Assembly (NCBI RefSeq): GCF_007748195.1
Contig: NZ_CP037920.1
Location: forward strand, 5,237,800 to 5,301,799
Length of the DNA: 64,000 bases
Reading direction: 5' to 3'
Origin: Gimesia aquarii
GTDB taxonomy: Bacteria > Planctomycetota > Planctomycetia > Planctomycetales > Planctomycetaceae
Part shown: in pieces, positions 39,785 to 49,473 of the stretch
Layout of the letters: each line of letters opens with the position of its first letter
Numbering within the stretch: the stretch's first letter is position 1
The notes under the pieces: model-generated
The model's database searches: none
Told to the model about the DNA's origin: nothing
Seen by the model: the letters and a program-made list of their open reading frames with translations, nothing else
Translations under genes and position numbers: made by a program

Positions 39785-40091
39785 AGCTCCTCTTGCAAAA
39801 TCAACGTCTGATACGAACAGACTGAACTTTTCAAGAGCACTTGAAAAACCGGTAGCCTTTCAGTTGTATTAAGTCGCAAATGATTTCTTTGTAAATTCTT
39901 TAAGCGAATCGTACAAAACGCTAATTCTTCAAAAGCACTCCCTTTCTTCATTTTTGTATTGACAATATAGCAAACTACAATCATGATATATCATGATATA
40001 TCTATATTTATTTAGAATCATAAATATGAATAGAAGGCGTTCAACTGATTTCATTCCGATTTTCTTTTCGCGTTGTGGGAGGCCCTAAACA
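39785..40091. other. Intergenic region with hairpin and operator
   Basis: This 307-bp region lies between the BNR gene and a DUF1559 gene. It contains a small perfect hairpin, TTTTCAAG (39828-39835) with CTTGAAAA (39840-39847), which could end the upstream transcript, and a perfect 18-bp palindrome at 39985-40002 near the downstream promoter. I see no coding sequence in it. Confidence 0.55.
39985..40002. promoter_or_regulatory. Perfect palindromic candidate operator upstream of DUF1559-lipoprotein-BNR cassette
   Basis: GATATATCATGATATATC is fully self-complementary over 18 bp and matches the element before the 37960 GntR gene at 17 of 18 positions. It sits 90 bp before the DUF1559 start, a normal position for promoter-proximal control. 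The flanking ATCATGATA direct repeat extends the site to the left. Confidence 0.62.
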
Positions 40092-41000
40092 ATGTTGCGA
40101 CGTAATTTTTTATCAAACACCATTCGTAGAGGTTTTACCTTAATCGAACTCTTAGTTGTGATCGCCATCATCGCCATTTTGATTGCCCTGCTCCTACCTG
40201 CCGTTCAGCAGGCTCGCGAATCAGCGCGCCGCAGTACCTGTAAGAACAATCTAAAGCAAATCGGGCTGGCGCTACACAACTACCATGATTCACACAGCAT
40301 TTTTCCAGCCGGAAGAAGTTATACCGATAGTTCCTTTTCAGCGCCACAACTTTATGGATCTCATATGTGTTCCACGATGTTACTTCCCTTCCTGGATCAA
40401 GCACCACTTTATAATCAATTCAATTTTCAGTTAGCCTTCTATCAGGCACCCAACTCTGCCTTAACTCAACAAAAAATTGTCGTTTTTATTTGCCCCAGTA
40501 ACCCGCAGGACGAAGGGCAAAATTGGACCGGTGCCGGTGGCCCCAATGATTCGTGGGGCAGCCATTATCACCCCGTTGCCCACAGTGGACGCGATGGAAA
40601 TCCAGCGCGGGATGGGCAGGATGCCGTTGGTTTTAATAAAGATGGCATGTTTTTTAGAAACTCAAAAATCAGATTCCGAGACATCACCGATGGTTCCAGT
40701 AATACACTGGCATTCGCGGAAACTGTTGGCAACAAATTAGGCTCTCATCAATTATTTACCTGGGGAGCCTTTGGAGGCGGTGGAATTGGAGTCAGAAGCG
40801 GAATCAATACCAACTTTCCTTCACTATCCGGCTGGAGCTGGAACGGTGATGATTTTACCGGACCTGCCAGCCACCATACGGGAGGCTGTCATTTCCTTAT
40901 GGGTGATGGTGCGGTCCGCTTTATTTCTGAAAATATTGATTTGGGTACGCTGCAGGACCTTACCACACGCGCTGGTGGCGAAGTGGTTGGTGAGTTCTAA
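40092..41000 (+). CDS. DUF1559 pseudopilin-like protein
   Basis: The 302-residue protein has the prepilin signal [19 protein letters not shown], the block [21 protein letters not shown] and the C-terminal H-x9-DG signature ([19 protein letters not shown]). After cleavage it would be a single-helix membrane pseudopilin with an extracytoplasmic domain. It opens a cassette with a lipoprotein and a BNR sialidase, an order repeated at 56-58.7 kb. The palindrome 90 bp upstream suggests GntR control. Confidence 0.95.
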   Translation: MLRRNFLSNTIRRGFTLIELLVVIAIIAILIALLLPAVQQARESARRSTCKNNLKQIGLALHNYHDSHSIFPAGRSYTDSSFSAPQLYGSHMCSTMLLPFLDQAPLYNQFNFQLAFYQAPNSALTQQKIVVFICPSNPQDEGQNWTGAGGPNDSWGSHYHPVAHSGRDGNPARDGQDAVGFNKDGMFFRNSKIRFRDITDGSSNTLAFAETVGNKLGSHQLFTWGAFGGGGIGVRSGINTNFPSLSGWSWNGDDFTGPASHHTGGCHFLMGDGAVRFISENIDLGTLQDLTTRAGGEVVGEF

Positions 41001-41094
41001 AATCTATTCATTTTTCATGGCATCTACTTTTGTGTAACACGTATTGCATTTTCGATTTCAACAGACATTGATTCTTTCCCTCTGGTACTGGTAA

Positions 41095-41514
41095 ATGAAA
41101 AGCAAGTTCTCTCTCTGTATTAGTCTGTTTGTAATACTTCTGGCTGGATGTGGCCAAAATTCTGATCAACTCTCATTGACTCCGGTCAGTGGTAAAGTGA
41201 CTTATCAGGGAGAGATCATTCACGATGGCGTGATTCGCCTGATTCCTATCAAGGGCAATCAGGCGCCGGCAAGAACTACACAAATCAAAAAAGGACTTTA
41301 TCAGTTCGCGGAACGGTCTGCAGTAAAACCCGGTACGTATCAGGTCGAAATTGACGCTTATCGAGGGGGTGCCAGTCTGCCGGGAGACAAAACTGAAAAC
41401 TCAACAGAACGGGAACAGTTCCTCCCGGAACAATTCAATAAAAAAACGACAATCGAAACATTCACTGTCAAACCTGATAGTAACGAAATAAAAAAAGACT
41501 TTGACCTCAAGTAG
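41095..41514 (+). CDS. Small lipoprotein with carboxypeptidase-regulatory-like fold
   Basis: This 139-residue protein has a short signal ending in the lipobox LLAGC (Cys near residue 19). The beta-rich domain (VSGKVTYQGEIIHDGVIRLIPIKG; GTYQVEIDAYRGG) is typical of the small lipoproteins that follow DUF1559 genes in planctomycetes. It lies 94 bp after the DUF1559 gene and 12 bp before a sialidase gene, so it is probably co-transcribed with the latter. It may present or stabilise envelope components; no activity is expected. Confidence 0.85.
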   Translation: MKSKFSLCISLFVILLAGCGQNSDQLSLTPVSGKVTYQGEIIHDGVIRLIPIKGNQAPARTTQIKKGLYQFAERSAVKPGTYQVEIDAYRGGASLPGDKTENSTEREQFLPEQFNKKTTIETFTVKPDSNEIKKDFDLK

Positions 41515-41526
41515 AGAGAAACTTCC

Positions 41527-42636
41527 ATGATCCGGAATATGAAGCACATAAAATTAAGAACCCTTTGTCTGGCGTTGACTGCATTCATCGCTACGATGAA
41601 CTTATTACCTGACCATAGTGATGCGGAATCACGTCTCTTAATTAAATCTACAAAGGACCTACCTCGACATGGGGAAGGTGCCCTGCTGACACTCGATAAC
41701 GGACGGTTACTTCTGGTTTACACTCAATGGTATGGCGCCAAAGGTAACGATCATGATCCAGCACGACTGGTGGAAATTCATTCGGACGATGGCGGCAAGA
41801 CCTGGTCAGAGCCGAAAACAATCCAGGAAAATATTGGCAAGATGAACGTCATGTCCGCCAGCCTGGTGAAGACAACCAGCGGGAAGATCTTGCTGACTTA
41901 CATCCGCATCGACAGTAACCGCTTCGCCAATTTATGGTTCAAAGAATCGACTGATGAAGGAAAAACCTGGAGCGAGCCCAAACAGCTTTCGCACGGCAAA
42001 AAAGGTCTGATTTTCACCGTCAACGCAGCCGCCATTCGTTTGAAATCAGGTCGTATCTTATTAGCCGCCTATGGTTCTCCCAGCGCCTGGCAGAAAGACG
42101 AACACTTTCGCGCCTTCAGCTATTACACCGATGACGAAGGAGCCACCTGGCATCGCTCAGAAAATGATGTCGATTGTCCTATGCGGGGCGCGATGGAACC
42201 GGAAATCGAGCAATTGAGCGATGGCCGGATCCTCATGTTGATTCGCACACAGACCACCAGAATGTACCGTTCCTATAGTAGTGATGGAGGCAAAACCTGG
42301 AGTCCTGCTAAAAAAACCGAAATCGTTCATCCCGAAGCACCAATGCTCTTACAACGCGCACCAGGCAAAGACGCACCTCTCATTTTAATCTGGAACAACG
42401 CCGTCGTTCCCGGTGCCGATCACCAGGGGCCACGTACGCCTTTCACACTGGGTCTTTCTTATGATGACGGAAAAACATGGGAGAATCTGACCAATATTGA
42501 AGAAAGCGCTAAGGGTTCTTACTGTTACGCTGCAGCAGCATTTCGAAAGAATGTACTGCACCTGGTCTATTATGGACCGGGTGGCCTGCGTTATCAGAGC
42601 ATTCCCCTGGCCCAACTATTAAAGAAGAAGCAGTAA
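41527..42636 (+). CDS. Exported BNR-repeat sialidase-family protein
   Basis: The 369-residue protein has a signal peptide (LRTLCLALTAFIATMNLLP). Five Asp boxes (HSDDGGKTWSE, STDEGKTWSE, YTDDEGATWH, SSDGGKTWSP, SYDDGKTWEN) define a six-bladed sialidase propeller. The arginine in EPEIEQLSDGRILMLIRTQT may be one of the sialidase triad arginines. Sialidases release sialic acids, but many planctomycete members probably act on other sugars. It ends the DUF1559-lipoprotein-BNR cassette and is followed by a long perfect hairpin and a PQQ-propeller gene. Confidence 0.88.
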   Translation: MIRNMKHIKLRTLCLALTAFIATMNLLPDHSDAESRLLIKSTKDLPRHGEGALLTLDNGRLLLVYTQWYGAKGNDHDPARLVEIHSDDGGKTWSEPKTIQENIGKMNVMSASLVKTTSGKILLTYIRIDSNRFANLWFKESTDEGKTWSEPKQLSHGKKGLIFTVNAAAIRLKSGRILLAAYGSPSAWQKDEHFRAFSYYTDDEGATWHRSENDVDCPMRGAMEPEIEQLSDGRILMLIRTQTTRMYRSYSSDGGKTWSPAKKTEIVHPEAPMLLQRAPGKDAPLILIWNNAVVPGADHQGPRTPFTLGLSYDDGKTWENLTNIEESAKGSYCYAAAAFRKNVLHLVYYGPGGLRYQSIPLAQLLKKKQ

Positions 42637-42726
42637 ACAAAGACATCGAACCCGCTCTGATTCCATCGGCAAATGCTTCGTTGAAATCATGGATTTCGCC
42701 CCTTCTTTTCGGTGACAAGTCCTCGC

Positions 42727-42758
42727 GCAGCGATTACCATTAATATAGTAATCGCTGC
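42727..42758. terminator. Perfect hairpin downstream of the BNR gene
   Basis: GCAGCGATTAC (42727-42737) pairs perfectly with GTAATCGCTGC (42748-42758) around a 10-nt loop. It lies 90 bp after the sialidase stop and 59 bp before the next gene. There is no T run, so it is either an atypical terminator, an mRNA-stabilising element or an operator. Confidence 0.5.
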
Positions 42759-42817
42759 ACTCCTTGTTCTGTCAGATCACCACCAGACAGAGATCACCAA
42801 TCAAATAGAGGCCCTCC

Positions 42818-45800
42818 ATGAGATTCCTGACGGTTATTGCATTTCTGTTCGCACTGGGATTCAGTTCTGAAACCACGGTTGCCGACTGGCCCCAATTTCG
42901 AGGAAACGCAGCCCGCACTGGATATACCCGTGAACCACTACCAAACCGCCTGGAATTGAAATGGACGTTTCGTGTCCAACATGCTCCTACTCCTGCCTGG
43001 CCCACACATACACGCATTAAATTTGATGAAGTCTTTCAGCCCATCATCGTGCAGCAGACCGTTCTATTTGGGAGTTCCACCGATGATCAACTTTATGCAC
43101 TCGATTTAGAAACAGGGGAACTCAAATGGAAATTCTTTACAGAAGGTCCCATTCGTTTTGCACCGGCTGCCTGGAAAGACCGCATCTTTGTTGCCAGCGA
43201 TGATGGCAACCTCTACGCTTTGGCCATCAAAGATGGCTCTCTCCTCTGGAAAAGACAAGGTGGTCCCAAGAAAAAGTATATCATGGGCAATGATCGACTC
43301 ATCTCGCACTGGCCTGCCAGAGGTGGCCCGGCGGTCGTGGGAGATCAGGTCTATTTTGCTGCGGGAGTCTGGCCCTCCGATGGTGTTTACCTTTATGCAC
43401 TCAATGCAGAAACAGGAGAGGTGATCTGGAGCAACCGCGATTCAGGTCAGCTGGTGATGGATCAACCACATGGTGGCGCGAGGGCCAAAAGTGGCGTCTC
43501 TTCACAAGGGTATCTGGCGGCCAGCCAGGATCAGATTTTCATGCCTACCGGACGCGCTGTGCCTGCGGCATTCGAACGAACAAGTGGAAAATTCCAATAC
43601 TTTCATATGCAGAAAAACCAGCAACGGGGCGGTTCTGAGGTCATCCTGGCTGATCAATTCTTTTGTAACGCCGGTTGCCTGTTCGATCAGTCGACGGGTC
43701 AACTGACACAACAAACGGGCACCGGACCGATGGCGGCAACCGATGGTGGAATTCTGCGCGGCAGTGGTCAATCACTGCTTTACAGCGCATGGACAGACAC
43801 ACAAACCCGCGACCGTAAAGGGAAGCCGATCACCATCAAACAGTTACAAGAGAAACGAGTCATCCCATTAAACTACACGATCACCGATGTCATTATTGCT
43901 GGAGTCGACGCCTACTGCGGATCGCATAACAAAGTCACCGCCGTCGATTTCAGCAGGCAGGCCAACACCTGGTGGTCCCATGAAATTGAAGGCACCGTCC
44001 GCGGTCTGGCTGCCTCCGATGAATGCCTTGTTGCCAGTACAGACCAGGGAGTAATTTGCTGTTTTGGAAATGGTGGAGCACAAGAGACAGACAACACTTC
44101 ACCTTCCCCCACTCCAAAACCTGTCGCATCCCCCAAGGAATACCAAGCGGCCGCAAAAGAAATTCTCGACAAAACAAACCGGAAGACAGGAATCTGTGTC
44201 GACCTGGGTGCTGAGAATGCGCAACTCGCTCTGGAGCTTGCACGGCTCTCTGATTTGCAGATTTATGTCGTTATGCAAGATGCAAAACAAGCGGCTCAGG
44301 CCCGCAAGCTGCTTTCTAATGCCGGCGTTTACGGTTCACGCGTTGCCGTCCATGTGGCTGATCCGAAACGTACTCCCTACTCGAAAAACTTTGCAAATCT
44401 GGTGATTTCTTCGTCTTCTCTTGATAAAACAATAGGCTCCAAGCTGCTACAAGAAGCACGTCGTATCCAACGTCCCTATGGTGGTCAATTTTGTCGGGGA
44501 GCTTTGGGAAAGATCCAGGTTGAAACCAAATCGGAATTAAAAGGAGCCGGTAGCTGGACACACCAGTATTCCAATGCCACGAACACCGTCAACTCGGATG
44601 ATGAAATCGTCAAAGGTCCTCTCAAAATGTACTGGTATCGTGACATGGATTTTCAGATTCCAAATCGTCACGGCCAGGGACCCGCGCCACTGGTGAATCA
44701 GGGAGTGATGGTCGTCGGTGGTTTACATGGCCTTTGCGGACTGGATGCCTATAACGGCCATACGGTTTGGCGATATCAACTCAAGAATAATCTCACGGAG
44801 ATGAATGGCATTCATCATGATGTGGGAACCGCGGAAGTAGGCAGTAATTTCTGCCTGGGAGGCGATTATGTCTTCGTTAAACAAGACACCTTCTGTCATC
44901 AGATCGATTTAAAAACCGGAAAACTGATTCGAAAAATTTCCACCCCCGTCAGTCAAGACAATCCGAATCAGAACTGGGGCTATATCAGCTATCATGACGG
45001 TATTGTATATGGTACTGTCAGCAATGACGCACACTACACAAGCCCCCGTTATAAAAATCTGAAACTCCGTAACGAATCAGTTCTGTTTTTTGCCATCGAT
45101 GCCAAAACCGGCAACATTCTCTGGACCTACCAACCCGAATATTCCATTCGCAATAATGCGATTACCATTGGAGACAACAGTGTGTATCTCATCGATCGTG
45201 AAATTGCGAAGGCTGATCACATCAAAGAATCTCGCCGAAACGGCAGACCTAATCCTGCCTCGGCTGAAGATGAAAAACGCAAAGGAAAATTGAAAGCCTT
45301 TCATGCCAAAGAGGGTACGGATCTCTGGAAAGCCGATCAGGACATCTTTGGAACTCAACTCGCCGTTTCAGAAGAAAACCAGACCCTCTTGATGTTCTAT
45401 CAGGGTATCCGCCATAGTTTTTTCAAACTTCCCTCTGAAGTCGGCGGCCGAATTGCCGCCATCGATACCAAAACGGGAAAACGTATCTGGGATATCAAAG
45501 CCAAGTATCAATCGCATCCCGTCATCAACGGTGACAAAATTTATGCACAAGGGGGCGCCTGGGATTTAAAAACAGGTAAAAGTATCGACTTCAAATTTGA
45601 TCGTTCCTATGGCTGCGGACAAATTTCTGCCAGCAAACACCTCATGGTCTTTCGCTCCGCCACGCTCGGCTATGTCGATTTAACCCGCAAAGCAGGCGTT
45701 GAAAACTTCGGGGGCATCCGCCTGGGTTGCTACATCAACGCCATCCCTGCCGGCGGACTGGTCCTCGTTCCCGATGGTTCGTCGCAATGTAACTGCTCTT

Positions 45801-45841
45801 ACCAGATGCAGGCCTGGTTTGCCTTGGAAGGGAGTGAGTGA
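42818..45841 (+). CDS. Large PQQ-binding-like beta-propeller protein with embedded degenerate methyltransferase-like domain
   Basis: This 1007-residue exported protein has a signal peptide (RFLTVIAFLFALGF) and AGAGG 7 nt before its ATG. Residues about 25-420 are PQQ/BamB-like blades (GSSTDDQLYALDLETGELKWKF; ASDDGNLYALAIKDGSLLWKR). Residues about 440-560 (TGICVDLGAENAQLALELARL ...) follow the fold pattern of a Rossmann-type methyltransferase but lack the GxGxG loop. PQQ-like blades resume from about 600 to the end. Such proteins are thought to be envelope scaffolds or quinoprotein dehydrogenases; the insert suggests a binding role. It follows the sialidase cassette by about 180 bp and may be transcribed separately. 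Confidence 0.88.
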   Translation: MRFLTVIAFLFALGFSSETTVADWPQFRGNAARTGYTREPLPNRLELKWTFRVQHAPTPAWPTHTRIKFDEVFQPIIVQQTVLFGSSTDDQLYALDLETGELKWKFFTEGPIRFAPAAWKDRIFVASDDGNLYALAIKDGSLLWKRQGGPKKKYIMGNDRLISHWPARGGPAVVGDQVYFAAGVWPSDGVYLYALNAETGEVIWSNRDSGQLVMDQPHGGARAKSGVSSQGYLAASQDQIFMPTGRAVPAAFERTSGKFQYFHMQKNQQRGGSEVILADQFFCNAGCLFDQSTGQLTQQTGTGPMAATDGGILRGSGQSLLYSAWTDTQTRDRKGKPITIKQLQEKRVIPLNYTITDVIIAGVDAYCGSHNKVTAVDFSRQANTWWSHEIEGTVRGLAASDECLVASTDQGVICCFGNGGAQETDNTSPSPTPKPVASPKEYQAAAKEILDKTNRKTGICVDLGAENAQLALELARLSDLQIYVVMQDAKQAAQARKLLSNAGVYGSRVAVHVADPKRTPYSKNFANLVISSSSLDKTIGSKLLQEARRIQRPYGGQFCRGALGKIQVETKSELKGAGSWTHQYSNATNTVNSDDEIVKGPLKMYWYRDMDFQIPNRHGQGPAPLVNQGVMVVGGLHGLCGLDAYNGHTVWRYQLKNNLTEMNGIHHDVGTAEVGSNFCLGGDYVFVKQDTFCHQIDLKTGKLIRKISTPVSQDNPNQNWGYISYHDGIVYGTVSNDAHYTSPRYKNLKLRNESVLFFAIDAKTGNILWTYQPEYSIRNNAITIGDNSVYLIDREIAKADHIKESRRNGRPNPASAEDEKRKGKLKAFHAKEGTDLWKADQDIFGTQLAVSEENQTLLMFYQGIRHSFFKLPSEVGGRIAAIDTKTGKRIWDIKAKYQSHPVINGDKIYAQGGAWDLKTGKSIDFKFDRSYGCGQISASKHLMVFRSATLGYVDLTRKAGVENFGGIRLGCYINAIPAGGLVLVPDGSSQCNCSYQMQAWFALEGSE

Positions 45842-46061
45842 AAAACACTCAACCTTCCATTTGCTTCAAATGAAACGTTGCAGGAACACCAGGAACACTT
45901 AATCTGCAGATTCTCTGCGAAATTTCAAATAAATCCCGTGGTGATGCCCCAATAGATGCGTTATGCCTGCTGACGAGTCGTTTTCCGATGAAAAACTAGC
46001 AGAATTTTCATGGAAAATGAATGATGAGCGATTATGTACCATCAACGGGAGAGTCCATCGA

Positions 46062-46883
46062 ATGAAGAAAATTATTGCATTCCTTGCTATCGCAGCTATT
46101 GCCGGGTTAATCACCACCAGCGTCTCCTCTCAGCCACCAGGAGGTGAACGAGAACGTCACCGACCAGAAGGACCTCCGCCTGATCCGCTCCTGATGTTAT
46201 TTGATACAAACCGAGACGAAGAAATTTCGACACAGGAAATGAAACAGGCGACGGAAATCTTAAAAAAGCTGGATCGCAATCAAGATGGAGTTCTGAGGCG
46301 AGAAGAACTCCCTCGTCCCCCTCGCCCGGGAGAAGTTCGCCCCGGCAAAAATCCAGGAAAAATTCGTCATCAACAGAAACCTGTGTCAAAAAATGCCCCC
46401 GCTGGCAGTGTTATTTTCACAAATGGCCATCAAACCGATCCTCGTGATCATGGTCGGCCAGTCACTCTCATTGCAGCTGCGCTAGGTGTCAAACCCGAAG
46501 TCTTTCGTCAGGCCTTCAGCAATGTGAACCCGGCTCGCGGAGGAGATCCAACCCCCACACGTGCTCGTGCCAACAAAAAAGTGCTGATGGATGCGCTGGG
46601 GAAATACGGGATCACTAATGGTCGACTTGACGCCGTATCAAATTATTATCGCTACCAGCCAGAGAGGGGAGACCTTTGGAACCACACTCCTGCCGCTGCC
46701 AAAGCGATTATCAAAGATGGTAAAGTAACTGGTTTTCGTATTACGAATGCCGGTTCCGGCTACACGACAGCTCCTAAAGTGACAATTGCCGGACATGAAA
46801 ATGTTCAAGTGAAAGCCACACTTGAATTCAGCAAGAATTTTCGTACGAATGGCAGTATTAAATCACTGATCATTGTGAACTGA
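46062..46883 (+). CDS. Secreted EF-hand calcium-binding protein
   Basis: I start at ATG 46062, preceded by GGGAGAG (46047-46053), which gives 273 residues with a signal peptide (KKIIAFLAIAAIAGLITTS). Two EF-hand-like loops, FDTNRDEEISTQEM and LDRNQDGVLRREEL, follow within residues 40-85 and should bind calcium. After a Pro/Arg-rich linker the C-terminal part contains KDGKVTGFRITNAGSGYTTAP, a short beta motif common in large planctomycete surface proteins. Export and calcium binding are expected; the partner is unknown. It is alone on its strand. Confidence 0.82.
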   Translation: MKKIIAFLAIAAIAGLITTSVSSQPPGGERERHRPEGPPPDPLLMLFDTNRDEEISTQEMKQATEILKKLDRNQDGVLRREELPRPPRPGEVRPGKNPGKIRHQQKPVSKNAPAGSVIFTNGHQTDPRDHGRPVTLIAAALGVKPEVFRQAFSNVNPARGGDPTPTRARANKKVLMDALGKYGITNGRLDAVSNYYRYQPERGDLWNHTPAAAKAIIKDGKVTGFRITNAGSGYTTAPKVTIAGHENVQVKATLEFSKNFRTNGSIKSLIIVN

Positions 46884-46895
46884 GATTTTTAAATG

Positions 46896-46930
46896 GTTAT
46901 CGCATGCGACGACGAAGCACATGCGATAAC
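46896..46930. terminator. Perfect hairpin between convergent genes
   Basis: GTTATCGCATG (46896-46906) and CATGCGATAAC (46920-46930) pair perfectly over 11 bp with a 13-nt loop. It lies 12 bp after the EF-hand gene and 42 bp before the end of a convergent lipoprotein gene, the position of a bidirectional terminator. T runs are weak on both sides. Confidence 0.55.
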
Positions 46931-46972
46931 TATTCTACTAGAATCACATAATCGCCGAAGCACATTTCATAC

Positions 46973-47353
46973 TTATGAACTCGCAGAAGAGAGGGCCGCT
47001 GCCTTTTGCTTGAGCACATCCAGTTGTGCTTGAATTTTATCCTTTGCTGCTGAACTCTGATAAAGCGACAAAAGTTCCTTGGCTGAATCTCGCAATTCAA
47101 TGTAAGGCCCCTCATATTCGCTGGCGTAGGCGTCTAAAGATTCCATCAGCACAGACAGTTCCTGAGCCGCGCTCTTCGGTTTTTTCTTAGCAGATGCGAT
47201 AAATGCTTCAACGGACTTCTGTGCAATCTCGCTTTTCTGTGACTCCGATGGTGGTGGAGCTGAAGGACCACCACAACCAGTAAAAACAACCGTCAATAAG
47301 AGCAACACCAAACAACTTGTCAGTTGCTCACCAATCGCAATTCTACTTTTCAT
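46973..47353 (-). CDS. Small lipoprotein, coiled-coil
   Basis: Starting at ATG 47353 gives 126 residues: signal plus lipobox (LLLLTVVFTGC, Cys near residue 27), a Pro/Ser linker, then a helical region (ELSVLMESLDAYASEYEG; IQAQLDVLKQKAAAL) likely to form a short coiled coil. Unlike the other DUF1559-linked lipoproteins here it is helical, not beta-rich. It lies 94 bp after the DUF1559 gene on the same strand and is probably in its operon. I recognise no family. Confidence 0.75.
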   Translation of the reverse strand: MKSRIAIGEQLTSCLVLLLLTVVFTGCGGPSAPPPSESQKSEIAQKSVEAFIASAKKKPKSAAQELSVLMESLDAYASEYEGPYIELRDSAKELLSLYQSSAAKDKIQAQLDVLKQKAAALSSASS

Positions 47354-47447
47354 TTCTATGTGCCTTTGTAGCTTTGAGTAAAAAAACAGCCCCAATAGAA
47401 ACGATTGGAGCTGCTAACTTTTTGAAGAGAGAGAATCCATCTAACGA

Positions 47448-48422
47448 TTAGAATTCACCAATCACATTTCCATCAGCAATCGATAATAAATTCAGGTAGG
47501 TCGTTTGATCGATGTTCTCAGAGATGAAACGCACCGAACCATCTCCAAGGCAGACATGTACACCACCTACGTGAAAACTGCGTGCCGCCTGCCCTCCCCC
47601 GGCGTTTGTATCATCAGGGTTGTTTCGCTTATTAAAGTTATTATCACTCGTGTTGTTAGAAGCATATGGAGTTCGATCAGTAACTAGACTGGTATTGGGA
47701 GTTAAAACACCATTCTCGTTTGTCCCACTAAACAACGCTCCCGTACACCATCCCCAGGCTCCTTTGTCATCACCAGTATTCGTACCAGTGACAACTTCAC
47801 CCAGCATAATCACATTGGTAGTCCCATCGGAAATGTCTCGGATTTTCGCTCCATACTGCCCGATGGCACTAAAGACCCCTCGCTCATTGTCATTGTTATA
47901 GTCAGCGATATCTAAAGTCGATCCGGAACCAACAGATCCTGCATAGGTGATTTTTGAAAATCCGTTGAAGTCTTGTGTGAGTAAGAAACGATCAATGCCT
48001 GGATGGGAGGGGCATCGTAATACGGGAATTTTAGCTTGTAAAACACTATCCGTCGTATTTGCATTCGCACTACGTGCGGGCAGCGACATGTTGTAGTTGT
48101 TGTATAACGGGGCTTGATCCATAAATGGAAGAATTTGAACCACCCACGTGGTGCCCCAGTTAGCATCGCGGCCATTTGCAGGTGCAGAACCGACTCCATA
48201 CCACACTGCCCCGGGAGGAAATGTGCGGTGTGTATCATGATAATTATGCAATGCAACTCCAATTTGCTTCAAGCTATTTTTACAGGTACTGCGGCGCGCT
48301 GCCTCACGTGCTTGTTGTACTGCTGGCAATAAAAGTGCAATCAGAATCGCAATAATGGCAATCACCACCAGCAATTCGATTAGCGTAAAACCTCGTTTTT
48401 TCTGTACGTTCTTCGATCGCAT
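47448..48422 (-). CDS. DUF1559 pseudopilin-like protein
   Basis: The open frame extends 50 codons upstream, but the prepilin leader must begin at ATG 48422 ([18 protein letters not shown]), giving 324 residues. The signal, the block [21 protein letters not shown] and the C-terminal H-x9-DG signature ([18 protein letters not shown]) are all present. It is followed by a lipoprotein gene. There is about 1 kb of non-coding DNA upstream, so its promoter lies in an unusually large intergenic region. Confidence 0.95.
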   Translation of the reverse strand: MRSKNVQKKRGFTLIELLVVIAIIAILIALLLPAVQQAREAARRSTCKNSLKQIGVALHNYHDTHRTFPPGAVWYGVGSAPANGRDANWGTTWVVQILPFMDQAPLYNNYNMSLPARSANANTTDSVLQAKIPVLRCPSHPGIDRFLLTQDFNGFSKITYAGSVGSGSTLDIADYNNDNERGVFSAIGQYGAKIRDISDGTTNVIMLGEVVTGTNTGDDKGAWGWCTGALFSGTNENGVLTPNTSLVTDRTPYASNNTSDNNFNKRNNPDDTNAGGGQAARSFHVGGVHVCLGDGSVRFISENIDQTTYLNLLSIADGNVIGEF

Positions 48423-49473
48423 GAATGAAATCCCTGATAAATAATTTGAGTAATAAAATGGCCCGGAGACTAAGTTGGTCCTAAATAGGGACCACACTAA
48501 TACGCTTCTAATTGGTGGAAGCTGGCCCTGAAAAAAGTTTGAAAGCTTGAGGAAGAAAACAAATTCCGCCACGTTGAGATATGCAATGAAACACTCTTCT
48601 TACGTTAACGTTACGGGAATTCTAGATTTTTCTTTAGCTCAGGCAACAAATACAATGAATCTTTTGTGACTGATCACCCAAAAACTATTACATGTTGAGT
48701 AAATTCAAAATAACACTGTATAGAAAGGAATTAATATTGAAGCTCCAAAAACACTTATATGTAAATTCAAATCCTATACATTACACTAAACAGAACAGTA
48801 CTCTTGCTCGCTTTCCCTTATAAAAAAACTCAGCTTTATTGAATCAAACCTTAGTTAATAAAAAGAGAGAACCGAATTGATCGCATACATAAGATGAAAA
48901 ATGCTTCAATCATTCTGTGAATCAAAAAACACACTCGTGCAACTTCTGCTTAAAATCAAGTGTTATACCCTGAAAGATACTTCAGATACTTCCCTCCCTG
49001 TAAGTACTATAAACATTCGACGTGAGATTTCTTTACGTACAAAACTAACTTGAACATAGTACAAGGAGGGTTTCAGCTCTTTCCCTGAAAGTGTAACTGT
49101 GTTTAAAATCTTCCCCTCGCTCAAACCATTTCATTACATTACGACATTCACAATTCAAAATAGTTCCGATCATAATTAGGCAATATTAACTCTGTTGATA
49201 ACCCTAAAATCATTACTGCATCTGGTTTCTACTATGATCTAACCAGGTAATAACCGATTTTCTGATAACCAATTCATCTTGCTTATAACAGGAGAACAAA
49301 AACAAGAAAAAAGACCCAATGTAATTAAGTCCCTCTACTCTACTTTTATATTGAATCTAATTTCTTCCAAACCAATTCTTACCATAATCGAGGCACTACT
49401 CATTTAATGAGACGATTTGAGAGAGCGGTTGGTATCTATCGTACGCGCTAAAGCTGAAGGAGTACCACAAAGC
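48423..49473. other. Large AT-rich intergenic region
   Basis: About 1.05 kb of AT-rich DNA separates a minus-strand DUF1559 gene from a plus-strand histidine kinase gene. I find no open frame with gene-like features, no tRNA and no clear terminator. The words CCCTGAAAG (near 48968) and CCCTGAAAG (near 49082) recur, and CCTCC...TGTA/TACA...GGAGG complementary words lie near 49000-49070, but the pairing is too weak to call. It could hold an undetected small RNA. Confidence 0.4.

Noticed and set aside
45963-46061. 33-codon N-terminal extension of the EF-hand protein
   Set aside because: A non-ATG start without a ribosome-binding site; the internal ATG at 46062 has both a ribosome-binding site and a signal peptide.
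48423-48572. 50-codon N-terminal extension of the DUF1559 protein
   Set aside because: A prepilin leader must be short and basic; the ATG at 48422 provides exactly that.
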